Positions 1 through 9,812 are shown, counted from the stretch's first letter. The stretch is 64,000 bases of DNA from Nitrospira_D sp019636945 (GCF_047338595.1 NZ_JBLFBO010000005.1:124001-188000), one strand, 5' to 3'. The notes: generated by a model not told the origin, from the sequence alone. A program made the numbers and translations.

Positions 1-1200
1 ATCAATACCAACGAAACAGGAAAGAAGGCCTGTGTTCTCCACCGCGGACAGCTGCAGGATTTACCCGAGGGACTCCTCTCGTTTGTTCCGAAGCAATTGG
101 GGTCGTTCCTCCATAGCGGATTACTCAGCTGGTCGGGGCTGGCGAGGATGGGTCTTGAATTCGCAGTTCCTCCCGGTTCTCCAAGAGATGATGAGTCCTT
201 GGCTGCGTTCCTCCGTCGTCGATTTGGAGTTCAGGCGTATGAGCGGGTGTTAGAGCCGTTGATGGCGGGGATTTATGCGGGTGATGCCGAGCAGATGAGT
301 CTACGGGCGACGTTTCCACGGTTTTTTGAGCTCGAGCAGCGGCATGGCAGCATTATTCGCGGCATGATGGCGGCCAAGAAATCAGCCTCATCCAGTGCGT
401 CTTCCCAACCACGACGGACGATGTTTGTCAGCCTCAAGAATGGTCTCAGTGAGCTGGTGAGTGCGCTCACAACGCGGTTAATGCAACAGGGCGTGGAGCT
501 CCGTGCAGGAGTTCGAGTCGACGCGCTCAGAGTGAGGTCGCACGAACCGGGTCGCTGGATGTATGACCTCATTCTGCAGGATGGCTCCGCACTTTCCGCC
601 GAAAGTGTGGTCTTAGCCACACCGGCCTATGTTTCTGCGGACCTGTTGCGTCCGTTGACGCCCATAGCCGGTGGACTGCTGGATCTTATTCCCTATGCTT
701 CGACCGCCACCATTGCGATGGCATTCCCACGAACTCTTACGAGTGCCATTGACGGGTTTGGGTTTATCATTCCGAGACGGGAGCAGCGACATTTGATTGC
801 TGCAACTTGGACGTCGCTCAAGTGGCCTCATCGCGCTCCCTCTGATCAGTTACTCGTACGCTGCTATGTGGGTGGTGTCGGGCGAGAAGACATTCTTCAA
901 CTAGAGGACCAGGCACTGGTTGCAACCGTCAGGGAAGAGCTGGTGAATATATGTGGCATCAAAGCTGAACCAGTTTATACCGAAGTGAATCGGTGGTGGA
1001 AGGCTATGCCGCAATACACAATCGGCCATTTGGATCGGTTGGTACAATTGGATGCGGCACTCAGCCGCTATCCAGGACTGGTTCTGACCGGGGCTGCCTA
1101 TCGAGGAGTCGGTATTCCGGACTGCATTCGTGATGGAGCCGTCGCGGCGGAGCAGGTGGTGCGGGATCTCTTGGGGAAAATCCATCCTGGCCGTGAATAG
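1..1200 (+). CDS. hemG: Protoporphyrinogen oxidase (HemY type), 5' end missing
   Basis: The open frame runs from the first base of the window, so the start codon and the N-terminal FAD dinucleotide-binding motif lie outside. About 399 residues are visible, where the family usually has about 460. They show the middle and C-terminal parts of oxygen-dependent protoporphyrinogen IX oxidase, which oxidises protoporphyrinogen to protoporphyrin in haem synthesis. Recognisable parts are the segment VLEPLMAGIYAGDAEQMS and the C-terminal FAD-contacting segment GLVLTGAAYRGVGIPDCI. A TTG at 97 is an internal codon and not a credible start, because conserved residues precede it. The product is probably membrane-associated. 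The family call is firm; the missing N-terminus cannot be judged. Confidence 0.9.
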   Translation: MNTNETGKKACVLHRGQLQDLPEGLLSFVPKQLGSFLHSGLLSWSGLARMGLEFAVPPGSPRDDESLAAFLRRRFGVQAYERVLEPLMAGIYAGDAEQMSLRATFPRFFELEQRHGSIIRGMMAAKKSASSSASSQPRRTMFVSLKNGLSELVSALTTRLMQQGVELRAGVRVDALRVRSHEPGRWMYDLILQDGSALSAESVVLATPAYVSADLLRPLTPIAGGLLDLIPYASTATIAMAFPRTLTSAIDGFGFIIPRREQRHLIAATWTSLKWPHRAPSDQLLVRCYVGGVGREDILQLEDQALVATVREELVNICGIKAEPVYTEVNRWWKAMPQYTIGHLDRLVQLDAALSRYPGLVLTGAAYRGVGIPDCIRDGAVAAEQVVRDLLGKIHPGRE

Positions 1201-1286
1201 TAAAAGTCCTGTTGGGGCAAACGCCCTACCGCAAGGGGATAGGATGAGGAACCGTGCTTGAGTGAAATGGATAAACTGTCGCCGCG

Positions 1287-2021
1287 CTAGGGGAGGATGA
1301 TGGCTTGTTCGGGATAGCCGAGTGTTTTGAGCGTGGCTTCCAAGGAATCAACCATTGGTGGGGGACCGCAGAGGAACACGCAGGCGTCAGGGTCTGGTGA
1401 GGGGAGGTATTGGTGCAAAAGGTCCGGTGTGATTCGGCCAGTGTTGCCGGTCCATCCCGCAGGCGGCTGTTCGAGCAGATAGTGGCAGTGGAAGTTCGGA
1501 TAGTCCAGGACGTATCGGTCCCACTCCTGCCGGAAAATAATGTCTTGCTCGGTTTTATTGGCAAAGATCAAAGATAGCTCGGCATCAATTTTCTTGGTCA
1601 GAATCCAACGAATGATGGAGACCATCGGGGTGATGCCGGTGCCTCCAGCCACGAACCCCACTCGTTTGGCCATGCCGTCGACCCAATGCCCACCGGTATT
1701 CGGTCCACTCATCAGCACCGTGTCGCCGATCTTCTGATCGTGTAAGTACTTTGAAATGGAACCAGTTTCATATCGTTTGACCGTCAGGTCGAACGATCCC
1801 GTTGTGCCGGGCAGCGAGGAGGGTGTGTAGGCCCGCTTGATAAGCTTGTCGTTGATCGTCGCATGGACGTAGAGAAAGTCACCGGGCAGCATGTCGAGCG
1901 TGGTATCGGCAGGTAGCTGAAACCGGAAGGTCTTTGTGTCGTGGGTGTCTGTTTCGATATGGATGAGTTGATACGGAGCGGGCGTCTTGCTTTTGATGCG
2001 GATGGTGCTATCCGTAGTCAC
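1287..2021 (-). CDS. FAD/NAD(P)-binding ferredoxin reductase-like oxidoreductase
   Basis: This 244-residue protein has the two-domain layout of the ferredoxin-NADP reductase/cytochrome b5 reductase superfamily. The FAD domain carries RAYTPSS near residue 63 (the RxYT flavin motif) and GSISKYL near 87. The nucleotide domain carries GGTGITP near residue 126 and CGPPPM near the C-terminus, both typical of NAD(P)H binding. No iron-sulphur domain is fused, so it must pass electrons to or from a separate partner. It is cytosolic, with no signal peptide. It converges on hemG and stands alone, so the neighbours do not reveal the partner. The substrate is unknown; ferredoxin or cytochrome reductase activity is the family expectation. 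Confidence 0.82.
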   Translation of the reverse strand: MTTDSTIRIKSKTPAPYQLIHIETDTHDTKTFRFQLPADTTLDMLPGDFLYVHATINDKLIKRAYTPSSLPGTTGSFDLTVKRYETGSISKYLHDQKIGDTVLMSGPNTGGHWVDGMAKRVGFVAGGTGITPMVSIIRWILTKKIDAELSLIFANKTEQDIIFRQEWDRYVLDYPNFHCHYLLEQPPAGWTGNTGRITPDLLHQYLPSPDPDACVFLCGPPPMVDSLEATLKTLGYPEQAIILP

Positions 2022-2084
2022 GGCGGTATTGTAAGAGATCCTCTTGGTTGGTGCAACGTCAGGGTGGAGCGCACCTGACTGGCA

Positions 2085-2996
2085 TCAGTTCTGTTGCTTG
2101 CGGGGTTTTGCCGATTCAGCGGCGTGAATCTGTAGATTCGGAGTTTGCCGAGCTGGTAATGGAAGGCTCGTGAGGACTGGTTGAGCTGCTGTTACCTTCT
2201 GATCAACGGCTCGGGTCAGCCAGCGCCTTGCTTGGCTGATATCTCGTTCGACCCCGCGTCCATAGGCGTACATCACGCCAAGGACATACATGGCTTGGCC
2301 ATTTCCGGCCTCCGCGAGACGATGTAATCCGACAAACGCTTTCTTATACCAACTGACGGATTCTGGTGCCTGTCGGCCCTCCTGCTGCGCAACGCGGCGT
2401 CCAAGGCGATATTGCGCAAAGGGGTCGCCTTGTTCGGCAAGGTGTATATCACTCTCCTGAGTCACGATCGGCTTTTCCTGCAGCCGAGCGACTGCTGGTT
2501 TCTCGTGGTCTGAGTTTCTGACCTGTGGCTCTGTGCGAAGTTCGGTCGGTGCAGTATGTGCCGGTGTCGGGTGCTCCACCATGGGCGGAGTCTGAGGCTG
2601 TTCCCGATCTGGCTGCGCGATGGTTGGTAGCGGTGACGCTTCAACCGGGGTTGCAACCGATGAAGACTGTGTCAGGCTACGGTCGCTTGGACGCGCTTCG
2701 GCGTCTGGGATTGATGCCGCTGTACCACATTCGTCCGTGGAACTTCCCGTGGCTGATTGATCGGCTTCGGATTGGCAGGGCGTGTCGTTGTCGGAGGCCG
2801 GGGGCTGGGTTGTAAAGGTCCAGACGATCCAGGTAACGGCGACAAGAACGAGTGCGCCCCGCACAATCCGACGTCGTAAAATCGTTCGATCACTGGGAGG
2901 GACCAAGACCAGCCCGGGGTAGGCTTTACTGACTACGCTCGGATTTGATGGAGGTTGTTTTCCACCGTCGTCTTGCTGATCAGAAACCTGAAACAT
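2085..2996 (-). CDS. Membrane-anchored Sel1-repeat protein
   Basis: From the ATG at 2996 (303 residues) the protein has a short cytoplasmic N-terminus, one membrane segment around residues 45-65 (GALVLVAVTWIVWTF), a long Pro/Thr/Ser/Gln-rich linker, and a C-terminal domain with two Sel1/TPR-like repeats. One repeat reads DPFAQYRLGRRVAQQEGR, the other GNGQAMYVLGVMYAYGRGV. I chose 2996 because GGAG sits nine bases upstream; GTG at 3035 and ATG at 3011 are in-frame alternatives. Sel1 repeats usually mediate protein-protein contacts, so a periplasmic scaffold or envelope-stress role is possible but not shown. It is monocistronic, with an AT-rich gap of about 200 bases upstream shared with the next gene. 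Confidence 0.7.
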   Translation of the reverse strand: MFQVSDQQDDGGKQPPSNPSVVSKAYPGLVLVPPSDRTILRRRIVRGALVLVAVTWIVWTFTTQPPASDNDTPCQSEADQSATGSSTDECGTAASIPDAEARPSDRSLTQSSSVATPVEASPLPTIAQPDREQPQTPPMVEHPTPAHTAPTELRTEPQVRNSDHEKPAVARLQEKPIVTQESDIHLAEQGDPFAQYRLGRRVAQQEGRQAPESVSWYKKAFVGLHRLAEAGNGQAMYVLGVMYAYGRGVERDISQARRWLTRAVDQKVTAAQPVLTSLPLPARQTPNLQIHAAESAKPRKQQN

Positions 2997-3194
2997 GCCT
3001 TCGATCTCCATGCCTCTGCTGGTTGTGGCAAGCACCCACTTTGGGAGTGTGTACCCAAGCAGCAGTGTCCCAGAGAGGGAGATTGAATTACTTCTATAAA
3101 ATAATAAAATAGCCTCTTGTCCAGGCGAAGTGCAAGCTCTTATAGTAGTCTCTCTGCCTTTTCAGGCCCTTCTTATCCCAGGAGTGCTGTGCCG

Positions 3195-3611
3195 ATGCCG
3201 TCCAGTGAAAGTAACCTCACTATCATCAGTGTGAGCGGCCCGTTTCGTGAGCCGAGAGAGCAGGTGTTTTCGTACGATTACGCTGTTCAACGATCGACCT
3301 GGCCGACGCCGCATGGCGTGCGGGTGAAGATTTCTCTGCCGCATGAACTGGAGGTGTTCAGGGGCCGTCTTCTGGGGGAGGTGGCCGGTTCACCCGGCCA
3401 GCAATTGATGATCAGTAATCTCCTGGCGAAGAACCTTGCCGACTGGAAGATCCAAATTGCTGAAATAGAAGGGTTTTTTCTTGAACGGCGCGATGTGATG
3501 CTGGCCCCGTTTGTGGGGCCGTTGGCCCACCTGTTTCCGAAGCTTGAGGGGAGGTTTCAGGCCGAACAGGCAGTCATCCGAGAGGACGTGAAGCAACGCG
3601 TCGGCCTGTAA
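3195..3611 (+). CDS. Conserved-type hypothetical protein
   Basis: This 138-residue soluble protein starts at the ATG at 3195, which has GGAG at 3181 upstream; the longer frame from 3117 begins with low-complexity Ser-rich sequence and looks spurious. The C-terminal half (from about residue 60) is rich in hydrophobic and charged residues with helical periodicity and includes a LLAKNLADWKIQIAEIEGFF segment. I see no signal peptide, membrane segment, Cys motif or known catalytic motif. I do not recognise the family. An AT-rich stretch around 3090-3115 may hold its promoter. It converges on the mazG cluster. Confidence 0.55.
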   Translation: MPSSESNLTIISVSGPFREPREQVFSYDYAVQRSTWPTPHGVRVKISLPHELEVFRGRLLGEVAGSPGQQLMISNLLAKNLADWKIQIAEIEGFFLERRDVMLAPFVGPLAHLFPKLEGRFQAEQAVIREDVKQRVGL

Positions 3612-3648
3612 TCTGTCTTGATACCTGGGCGTTTCCGTCCCCCCTCCC

Positions 3649-4266
3649 TCAAAAAATTCTGCGGTATTGCTTAGAGTGCACGCCGGATTCATCTGCGAAT
3701 CCCAGCGAGCCGTTGTCGGGGTTGCTGGTATCGTTCAGGTCGATTCGGTAGTGGCCGCGGACTTGTTCCATGGCCACTTCGAAGGGAACGGCATTCGGGT
3801 AGAACGTACCAGGTGCATGCGCACCTCGTGTGAGTGTGCGGATGGTCTCTGCCTCGGCAAATTGCTTCTCCGAAAAGATTAAGATGTCGGCAATGGCATG
3901 GTCACCCAGCTTGTGGCCTGGTGTCGTGGCTGGGAGCTGTGTGCCGAGAGAACCCTCGAGACGTGCTTCCTTCAAGCGTTTCAGAAGTGCGACGATCTGG
4001 CTATCCGTGGCTTGTTGGGGCACGACCAAACTGATCGTGTTCATATCGACGATGGTTGCTTGGACTTTGAACATGACGGGGGCGGCTTCAGGATCTTCGA
4101 TGGCCGAGACATTAGGGCCTTCGGTTCCCGCTGCCTGTTTGTTTTTCGAGCTGGGGACGATCAGGGCAACGAACAACCAGAGGCCGATCAAGATCCCAAA
4201 CACCACGAGAAGCGGGTGGGCTCCGGCACGTTTACCTTCCTGATATGGTCCCTGATTGTCGCTCAT
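3649..4266 (-). CDS. Hypothetical single-pass membrane protein downstream of mazG
   Basis: The 205-residue product has a polar N-terminus, one membrane segment at about residues 19-38 (LLVVFGILIGLWLFVALIV), and a soluble domain containing a VDMNTISLVVPQQATDSQIVALLKRLK stretch that reads as an alpha/beta region. The start codon overlaps the mazG stop (4263-4266), so the two genes are translationally coupled. I do not recognise the family. The topology suggests an inner-membrane protein with a periplasmic domain, or a signal-anchored one. Coupling to mazG need not mean a shared function. Confidence 0.6.
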   Translation of the reverse strand: MSDNQGPYQEGKRAGAHPLLVVFGILIGLWLFVALIVPSSKNKQAAGTEGPNVSAIEDPEAAPVMFKVQATIVDMNTISLVVPQQATDSQIVALLKRLKEARLEGSLGTQLPATTPGHKLGDHAIADILIFSEKQFAEAETIRTLTRGAHAPGTFYPNAVPFEVAMEQVRGHYRIDLNDTSNPDNGSLGFADESGVHSKQYRRIF

Positions 4267-5141
4267 GAATGGATGTCCTTCTTCGGGGTAGCCGTTTCAG
4301 GTTGCAGGCGCTGTTTCGCTTTTTCCCAGAGGAGATCCATTTCAGCCAATGTCATGTTCGGTAAGGACCTGCCTTGCTCGGCTGCCTGTGCTTCCACGAG
4401 ATGAAACCGATCGGTAAATCGATTGATCGTTCCGCGAAGTGCTTCCTCCGGGTTCACGTTGAGAAAGCGTGCCAGATTGACGAGGGAGAATAAAACGTCT
4501 CCCAATTCGGCTTCAACCTGTTTGTATCTGCTGGATTCAGTGGCTGAAGAATCTGATGAGGCTTGGTGCTGAGTTTGTGCGTCATGCAGTTCCGCCATTT
4601 CTTCAGTGATTTTCGAAAAGACCTGTTCGAGTCCTGCGGCATTGTGCGGCCAATCAAAGCCGACCCGAGCTGCTCGTGCTTGAACTTGATAGGCGCGCAG
4701 TAACGCGGGCAAGGTCTTGGGGACTCCCTCAAGCGCCGATTGGGTTTTGCCGTCGGCCGTGCGTTCTGTGCGCTTAATGTCTTCCCATTGAGTCAAGACC
4801 TGTTCGCTGCTTGATACCCGTTCCTGCTCGCTGTGTGGCGTGAAGACATGTGGATGTCGACGAATCAGCTTTGTGGCGAGTGTTTCCAGCACATCTTCGA
4901 TGGAGAATGTGTGAGACTCAGTTGCAATCTGGCTGTGAAAGAGAACCTGGAGGAGGACGTCTCCGAGTTCTTCCTGAAGTTTCCGTGGGTCTCGTTGATC
5001 AATGGTCTCCAGGACTTCGTAGGTTTCTTCAAGGAGGTAGGGTTTCAGGGACTCATGGGTCTGTTTGCGGTCCCACGGGCATCCCTGTTCCGCGCGTAGA
5101 GTTGCCATCACCTCGACCACTTTATCAAAACGTGTTGACAT
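4263..5141 (-). CDS. mazG: Nucleoside triphosphate pyrophosphohydrolase MazG
   Basis: MazG hydrolyses (d)NTPs to monophosphates plus pyrophosphate, clearing damaged nucleotides and affecting (p)ppGpp levels. The 292-residue protein shows the expected two MazG domains. The first begins VMATLRAEQGCPWDRKQTH and carries EELGDVLLQVLFH; the second carries EAELGDVLFSLVNLARFL. These acidic EExxE/D-type helices bind magnesium. It is slightly longer than the usual 260-270 residues because of a Gln/Ser-rich insert between the domains. It is the first gene of a two-gene minus-strand unit with an overlapping stop and start. Confidence 0.93.
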   Translation of the reverse strand: MSTRFDKVVEVMATLRAEQGCPWDRKQTHESLKPYLLEETYEVLETIDQRDPRKLQEELGDVLLQVLFHSQIATESHTFSIEDVLETLATKLIRRHPHVFTPHSEQERVSSSEQVLTQWEDIKRTERTADGKTQSALEGVPKTLPALLRAYQVQARAARVGFDWPHNAAGLEQVFSKITEEMAELHDAQTQHQASSDSSATESSRYKQVEAELGDVLFSLVNLARFLNVNPEEALRGTINRFTDRFHLVEAQAAEQGRSLPNMTLAEMDLLWEKAKQRLQPETATPKKDIHS

Positions 5142-5294
5142 CTCCTGTCACGATGCTCCTCTGGCCTGCTCCGGATTGTCGCCACTCTATACCGAGGGAG
5201 ACCGTTTCTTCAATCTCGTTCATGGCTTGCGACCAACCAGTTCCTATGGTAGGGTACCGACGCATTCTTTGCGTTGAGTGGGAGTAGGACTATA

Positions 5295-5684
5295 ATGGCG
5301 GAAGAGCAGGGGTTTGTCATTCGGGATCGGAGAGCCAGTGGAGGAACTGAAGCCCCTCCAGTGACGCCTTCGACCGCTCATACTTCGACATCAGTGGGAA
5401 CGCCTCAGCCGGAATCCTCTCAATCGGTCCCTGCCCCTCCGGTGACCTTTTCGTCCTTCGTCATCTCCCTCGGTTCCTCGTCGCTCATGCTCATGGGCGA
5501 GCAGCTCGATCCTCAACAACCCTCAATGCCCGTGAACTTGCCGCAAGCGAAAGAAATCATCGATCTCTTGTCCGTCCTGGAAGACAAGACCAAAGGCAAT
5601 CTGACCTCTGACGAACAGACGGTTCTGCGCGACATGCTCTATGCCCTTCGTATGAAGTATGTCACGCTTGCTTCGCCGAAGTAG
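5295..5684 (+). CDS. DUF1844 family protein
   Basis: This 129-residue protein has a Pro/Thr/Ser-rich N-terminal half and a C-terminal DUF1844 domain. The domain is recognised by FSSFVISLGSSSLMLMG, then NLPQAKEIIDLLSVLEDKT and the final LTSDEQTVLRDMLYALRM. The function of the family is unknown; members are small and cytosolic. The ATG at 5295 with GGAG at 5281 is a better start than the TTG at 5274. It reads in the same direction as the two-component genes that follow about 140 bases later, but a separate promoter is possible. Confidence 0.85.
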   Translation: MAEEQGFVIRDRRASGGTEAPPVTPSTAHTSTSVGTPQPESSQSVPAPPVTFSSFVISLGSSSLMLMGEQLDPQQPSMPVNLPQAKEIIDLLSVLEDKTKGNLTSDEQTVLRDMLYALRMKYVTLASPK

Positions 5685-5826
5685 TCTCCCATCTTTACGG
5701 TTTGCTGTCTTGCTCGGTTTCCGGGCACTGCTGTTTGTGCGGTAGGCTTTGAGACTGCCCGGTATGTCGGCTATAGTGATACCCAAGCTTGTTGCCCTGT
5801 CGTGAGGGTGCCCAGAGGACACGTGC

Positions 5827-8160
5827 ATGCCTGAGCCGAACCATCCGAGCGGGACATTCAGACGAGCGTCCGGAGATATCGACGAAGTTCAACCCATCGT
5901 ATTTAGTCGGAGCATACATCGGTCCTTGCCCGACCACTCACGGAAATTCGACCAAAAACCACCCCACCTCCGTCCGGTCTGGATCGTTCTCATTCTGCTG
6001 ATCCCCTGTGTCGCTCTGACCTTCTATTACTCACAGGTGGTTGCCCCGGGTAGTGAGGAAACCGGTTCATTCCTCCCCACAACCAGCTACGCACTGGTGC
6101 TGCTCCTGCTGAATTTGGACTTGATCGGGCTGGTGGTACTGGTTCTCCTCCTCTCAAGAAATTTGATCAAAGCCTACTTTGAACGCCGACATCGGCTTGT
6201 CGGGTCAGGATTTCGAACGAAATTGATCGCGGCGTTTATCGGGTTTTCCCTGATTCCGACCTTGCTGCTGGCGTTAGTGGCGAGCGGATTGGTCAACAAA
6301 GCCGTCGATGTCTGGTTCAGTGAACATATCGAAAAGGTCATGAAAGATTCCTATGAAGTCGCTCGGATGCAGCATGCGGGGCATGTGGCGCTGGCCGTGA
6401 ACAGTGCCAGGGCGATTTCCCAAGAATTGTTTCGAGAAGATTTATTGATTCCGGTCCAGCGGGATCTCTTGATCGCTGCCATGGCGAGAAAACGCATGGA
6501 ATACGGGGTGGCAGGGATCGAGGTCTTCTCGAACAAAATGGAGACCCTGACCAAAGCGTTGGATGTCGAGCTTCCACCCGGAGTGTTGGATTTACCGATT
6601 AGTCAATTGGTCTTGCAAGTGATTAACGGCAAGCAAGAGTTTACCTCGGTCCAGGAGGCGCAAACCGGGAGGTTGGTTCGCGCGGCCATTCCAGTGGCGT
6701 CCGCGAGCCGACGCGGGGAGATCGAAGGGGTCGTAGTGGTTGAAACGTATGTTCCAGAGTCGCTCCTGACCAAGATGGAGGGAATCGGTCGACAATACAC
6801 GGAATATAAACAGATCAAAGCGATGAAGAATCCGATCAAAGCCGGGGCCTACCTGTTTGTGGCAGTGGTGACGGTCTTGATTCTCTTCAGCGCCACATGG
6901 TTCGGGTTTTATGTGGCCCGTGGCATCACTGTTCCGATCCAGCGCTTGGCGGAGGCCACTGAGGCAGTGGCTCATGGGGATCTCAGCGTTCAGATTGATG
7001 CGAAGGCCACCGATGAAATCGGGACATTAATCGCGTCGTTCAATCGCATGACACAGGATCTCCAGGGGAGTAAGTCCAAATTGGAGGAGACCAACCTGAC
7101 GCTGCGCAATACCAACGTTGAGCTGGATCGCCGCCGTGCCTACATTGAAACCGTGGTCGATACGATCGCCGCCGGCCTTTTGTCGATCGATCGTAATGGG
7201 ATCATTACCACGTTCAATCCCTCGGCTGAGCGCATCCTGGGACTCGCTGGGGATCAGTTGAGAGGGCGACCGGCCAACGAGGTCTTCAAGGAGTTCGCCC
7301 TGGACTTGTTTCAGACGGCCTATGACCGTATGTTGAGCGATGAGCGCGATGACTTTGATTTGGAGGGTCAACTGGATATCCAGGGTAAGTTGCTCACGAT
7401 CGGTTTAAAAGGTTCTCGCATGCGGGATGAGGCCAGCAAAGACCTGGGATTTGTGTTGGTTTTCGAAGATCTGACGGAGTTGATCAAGGCGCAGAAAGTT
7501 GCTGCCTGGCAGGAGGTGGCCAAGCGAGTCGCGCATGAAATCAAGAATCCGCTCACGCCGATTCAATTGTCTGCCCAGCGGTTGCGCAAGAAGTTCTTCG
7601 AGAAATCTCCTGATCTCGACCGAGTCTTTGATGATGCCACGAATGTCATCATCAACGAAGTCGGCAGTCTCAAGCAGATGTTGGACGAGTTTTCGAAATT
7701 CGCCCGTCTCCCCGCGCCACAAATGACTCGGCAATCGTTGCACGACGTGCTTCGCGATGTCGTGACGTTGTATCGTGAGGCACAGAAAGACATCGAGTTC
7801 GTCATCGAGTTAGATGACGCATTGCCGCCTATCAACTTTGATCGTGAACAGTTGCGGCGGGTGTTCGTGAATCTGTTTGACAATGCCGTTCAAGCCATGA
7901 ACCAGCGAGGCAGACTGTGGGTCGGCACACGATACGACACCAAGCGCAGACGTGCGGTGGTTGCTGTTGCGGACGAAGGCCCGGGTATTGCGCCCGAGGA
8001 TCATGACAAGCTGTTTGTGCCATATTTTACTCGCAAGAAAACGGGAACTGGATTGGGATTGGCGATTGTTCGTCGAATCATCACCGATCATGAGGGGCAG
8101 ATCCAGGTCGGTAACAATCAGCCAAGAGGCGCTGTGTTTAAGTTTGATCTTCCGGTGTAG
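5827..8160 (+). CDS. ntrY: NtrY-type membrane sensor histidine kinase
   Basis: The 777-residue kinase has membrane segments near residues 55-75, 85-110, 135-157 and 340-365, so the main sensory loop lies between the third and fourth. A HAMP domain follows (to about 420), then a PAS domain (about 440-545). The HisKA domain has the phospho-accepting His in VAHEIKNPLTPIQLSAQR near residue 570. The ATPase domain has NLFDNAVQAM, DEGPGIAPED and TGLGLAIVRR. This architecture matches NtrY, which in proteobacteria works with NtrX in nitrogen and redox responses. The response-regulator gene follows after 87 bases and is the obvious partner. The physiological signal cannot be read from the sequence. Confidence 0.88.
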   Translation: MPEPNHPSGTFRRASGDIDEVQPIVFSRSIHRSLPDHSRKFDQKPPHLRPVWIVLILLIPCVALTFYYSQVVAPGSEETGSFLPTTSYALVLLLLNLDLIGLVVLVLLLSRNLIKAYFERRHRLVGSGFRTKLIAAFIGFSLIPTLLLALVASGLVNKAVDVWFSEHIEKVMKDSYEVARMQHAGHVALAVNSARAISQELFREDLLIPVQRDLLIAAMARKRMEYGVAGIEVFSNKMETLTKALDVELPPGVLDLPISQLVLQVINGKQEFTSVQEAQTGRLVRAAIPVASASRRGEIEGVVVVETYVPESLLTKMEGIGRQYTEYKQIKAMKNPIKAGAYLFVAVVTVLILFSATWFGFYVARGITVPIQRLAEATEAVAHGDLSVQIDAKATDEIGTLIASFNRMTQDLQGSKSKLEETNLTLRNTNVELDRRRAYIETVVDTIAAGLLSIDRNGIITTFNPSAERILGLAGDQLRGRPANEVFKEFALDLFQTAYDRMLSDERDDFDLEGQLDIQGKLLTIGLKGSRMRDEASKDLGFVLVFEDLTELIKAQKVAAWQEVAKRVAHEIKNPLTPIQLSAQRLRKKFFEKSPDLDRVFDDATNVIINEVGSLKQMLDEFSKFARLPAPQMTRQSLHDVLRDVVTLYREAQKDIEFVIELDDALPPINFDREQLRRVFVNLFDNAVQAMNQRGRLWVGTRYDTKRRRAVVAVADEGPGIAPEDHDKLFVPYFTRKKTGTGLGLAIVRRIITDHEGQIQVGNNQPRGAVFKFDLPV

Positions 8161-8247
8161 CAAGATGCGTGATGGGTCATACGACAGCCGACAGCTGAAA
8201 TAGGGAATGGTTGCCGGCCGATTGTCGATGTTTCTTGGAGGAGGTAG

Positions 8248-9639
8248 ATGTCAGCATCGATTCTGATCGTAGATGATGAGGAGGCTATTCGAACGTCTCT
8301 GAGAAGTATTCTGGAGGACGAAGGCTATGAGGTTGCTGTCGCAGGCACTGGACTTGAGGCGCTGAAAATCTATGGCACGGATCCCCCGGACCTCATGATT
8401 TTGGATATTTGGATGCCTGAGATGGATGGTCTGGAAACCTTGCGCCGAGTGAAGGAATTTGTTCCGACCACTCAGGTGATGATGATTTCAGGCCATGGTT
8501 CCATCGAGACGGCGGTGAAGGCGATTAAGCTGGGAGCGTATGATTATATCGAAAAGCCGCTGTCACTCGAAAATGTGACGTTTCGTGTGAAACAGGCGTT
8601 GGAGCAATATCGATTGGCTCAGGAGAACCGGGCGTTACGGAGTAAGGTCGAGCGGAAATTTGAGCTGGTCGGACAGTCTCCGGTGATGCAACGGCTACGA
8701 GAACTCATTGAAACGGCTGGCCCGACGAACAGTCGAGTCTTGATCGGGGGAGAGAATGGAACAGGAAAGGAGCTCGTCGCCAGAGCGATTCATCTCCATA
8801 GCACGAGATCGGAGCATCCGTTTGTGGCGGTGAATTGCGCTGCCATTCCTGAGACCTTGATCGAGAGTGAGTTGTTCGGCCATGAGAAAGGTTCCTTCAC
8901 AGGTGCCATCTCCATGAAACGAGGACAGTTCGAACAGGCCAACGGCGGGACTCTGTTTCTCGATGAGATCGGGGACATGAGTCTCAGTACGCAGGCCAAA
9001 GTGTTACGAGCCTTGCAGGAGCAACAGTTTACGCGTGTCGGTGGAACGAAATTGATGAAGGTGGACGTGCGAGTATTGGCGGCTTCTAATAAGGACTTAG
9101 AGAAGGAAATTGGTAAGGGGCAATTTCGAGAAGATTTATACTACCGCCTCAATGTGGTCCCAATCGTGGTCCCACCATTGCGAGAGCGGCGGGAAGATAT
9201 TCCGGCGCTCGTCCAACATTTCATGAAGCTGCATGCTGAAGAGCAAGGTCTGCGGATGAAGGATGTCTCTCTGGAGGCGATGGGCGTGTTTCAGCAATAC
9301 GATTGGCCAGGGAATATCCGGGAACTTCGGAATTTGATCGAGCGGCTTATGATCATGGTGCCGGGCTTTACGATTGAAGCCGCACAGGCCACGCTCTCAT
9401 TACAGGGGCGGACGACGGGCGCTGTTTCAGCAAGTCCCTCTGCTGCACCGCTGCTTCTGAACAAATCTTATGACTCGCTTCGCGATGCCCGGAACGCTTT
9501 TGAAAAGGATTACATCAGCCGAAAGTTGCGAGAACACCATTGGAATATTTCACGGACGGCGGACGATCTCAAGATCGAACGAAGTCATCTTCACCGAAAG
9601 ATTAAGCTGTTGGATGTGGAAATGCGGCCCGAAGGGTAG
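8248..9639 (+). CDS. ntrX: NtrX-type sigma-54-dependent response regulator
   Basis: The 463-residue regulator has a receiver domain (residues 1-120, phospho-acceptor Asp in LMILDIWMPEMDG), an AAA+ domain and a C-terminal Fis-type helix-turn-helix (ISRTADDLKIERSHLHRKI). The AAA+ domain has Walker A GENGTGKE and Walker B TLFLDEIGDM. The sigma-54 loop reads GSFTGA rather than GAFTGA, as is also seen in other NtrX-like proteins, so interaction with sigma-54 is likely but not certain. A strong ribosome-binding site (GGAGGAGG) precedes the ATG. It should be phosphorylated by the upstream NtrY-type kinase. Confidence 0.9.
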   Translation: MSASILIVDDEEAIRTSLRSILEDEGYEVAVAGTGLEALKIYGTDPPDLMILDIWMPEMDGLETLRRVKEFVPTTQVMMISGHGSIETAVKAIKLGAYDYIEKPLSLENVTFRVKQALEQYRLAQENRALRSKVERKFELVGQSPVMQRLRELIETAGPTNSRVLIGGENGTGKELVARAIHLHSTRSEHPFVAVNCAAIPETLIESELFGHEKGSFTGAISMKRGQFEQANGGTLFLDEIGDMSLSTQAKVLRALQEQQFTRVGGTKLMKVDVRVLAASNKDLEKEIGKGQFREDLYYRLNVVPIVVPPLRERREDIPALVQHFMKLHAEEQGLRMKDVSLEAMGVFQQYDWPGNIRELRNLIERLMIMVPGFTIEAAQATLSLQGRTTGAVSASPSAAPLLLNKSYDSLRDARNAFEKDYISRKLREHHWNISRTADDLKIERSHLHRKIKLLDVEMRPEG

Positions 9640-9812
9640 GGAAGTTCATGACCCATCTGTTAGAGAATCCTGTAATCGACATGTGAGTGTACTCACAGAC
9701 GAACCGCGGAAGTTCACGTCGTTCCCATGCGTTGACCTCTCCGATACCCTCCGATAAGATGCGGCTCTTAGTCGCTGCTGTAAATTACCGTAAACGATGT
9801 GACGGCCTAATT

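Noticed and set aside
5274..5294. TTG start for the DUF1844 gene
   Set aside because: The ATG at 5295 has a better-placed ribosome-binding site and the family sequence starts further in.
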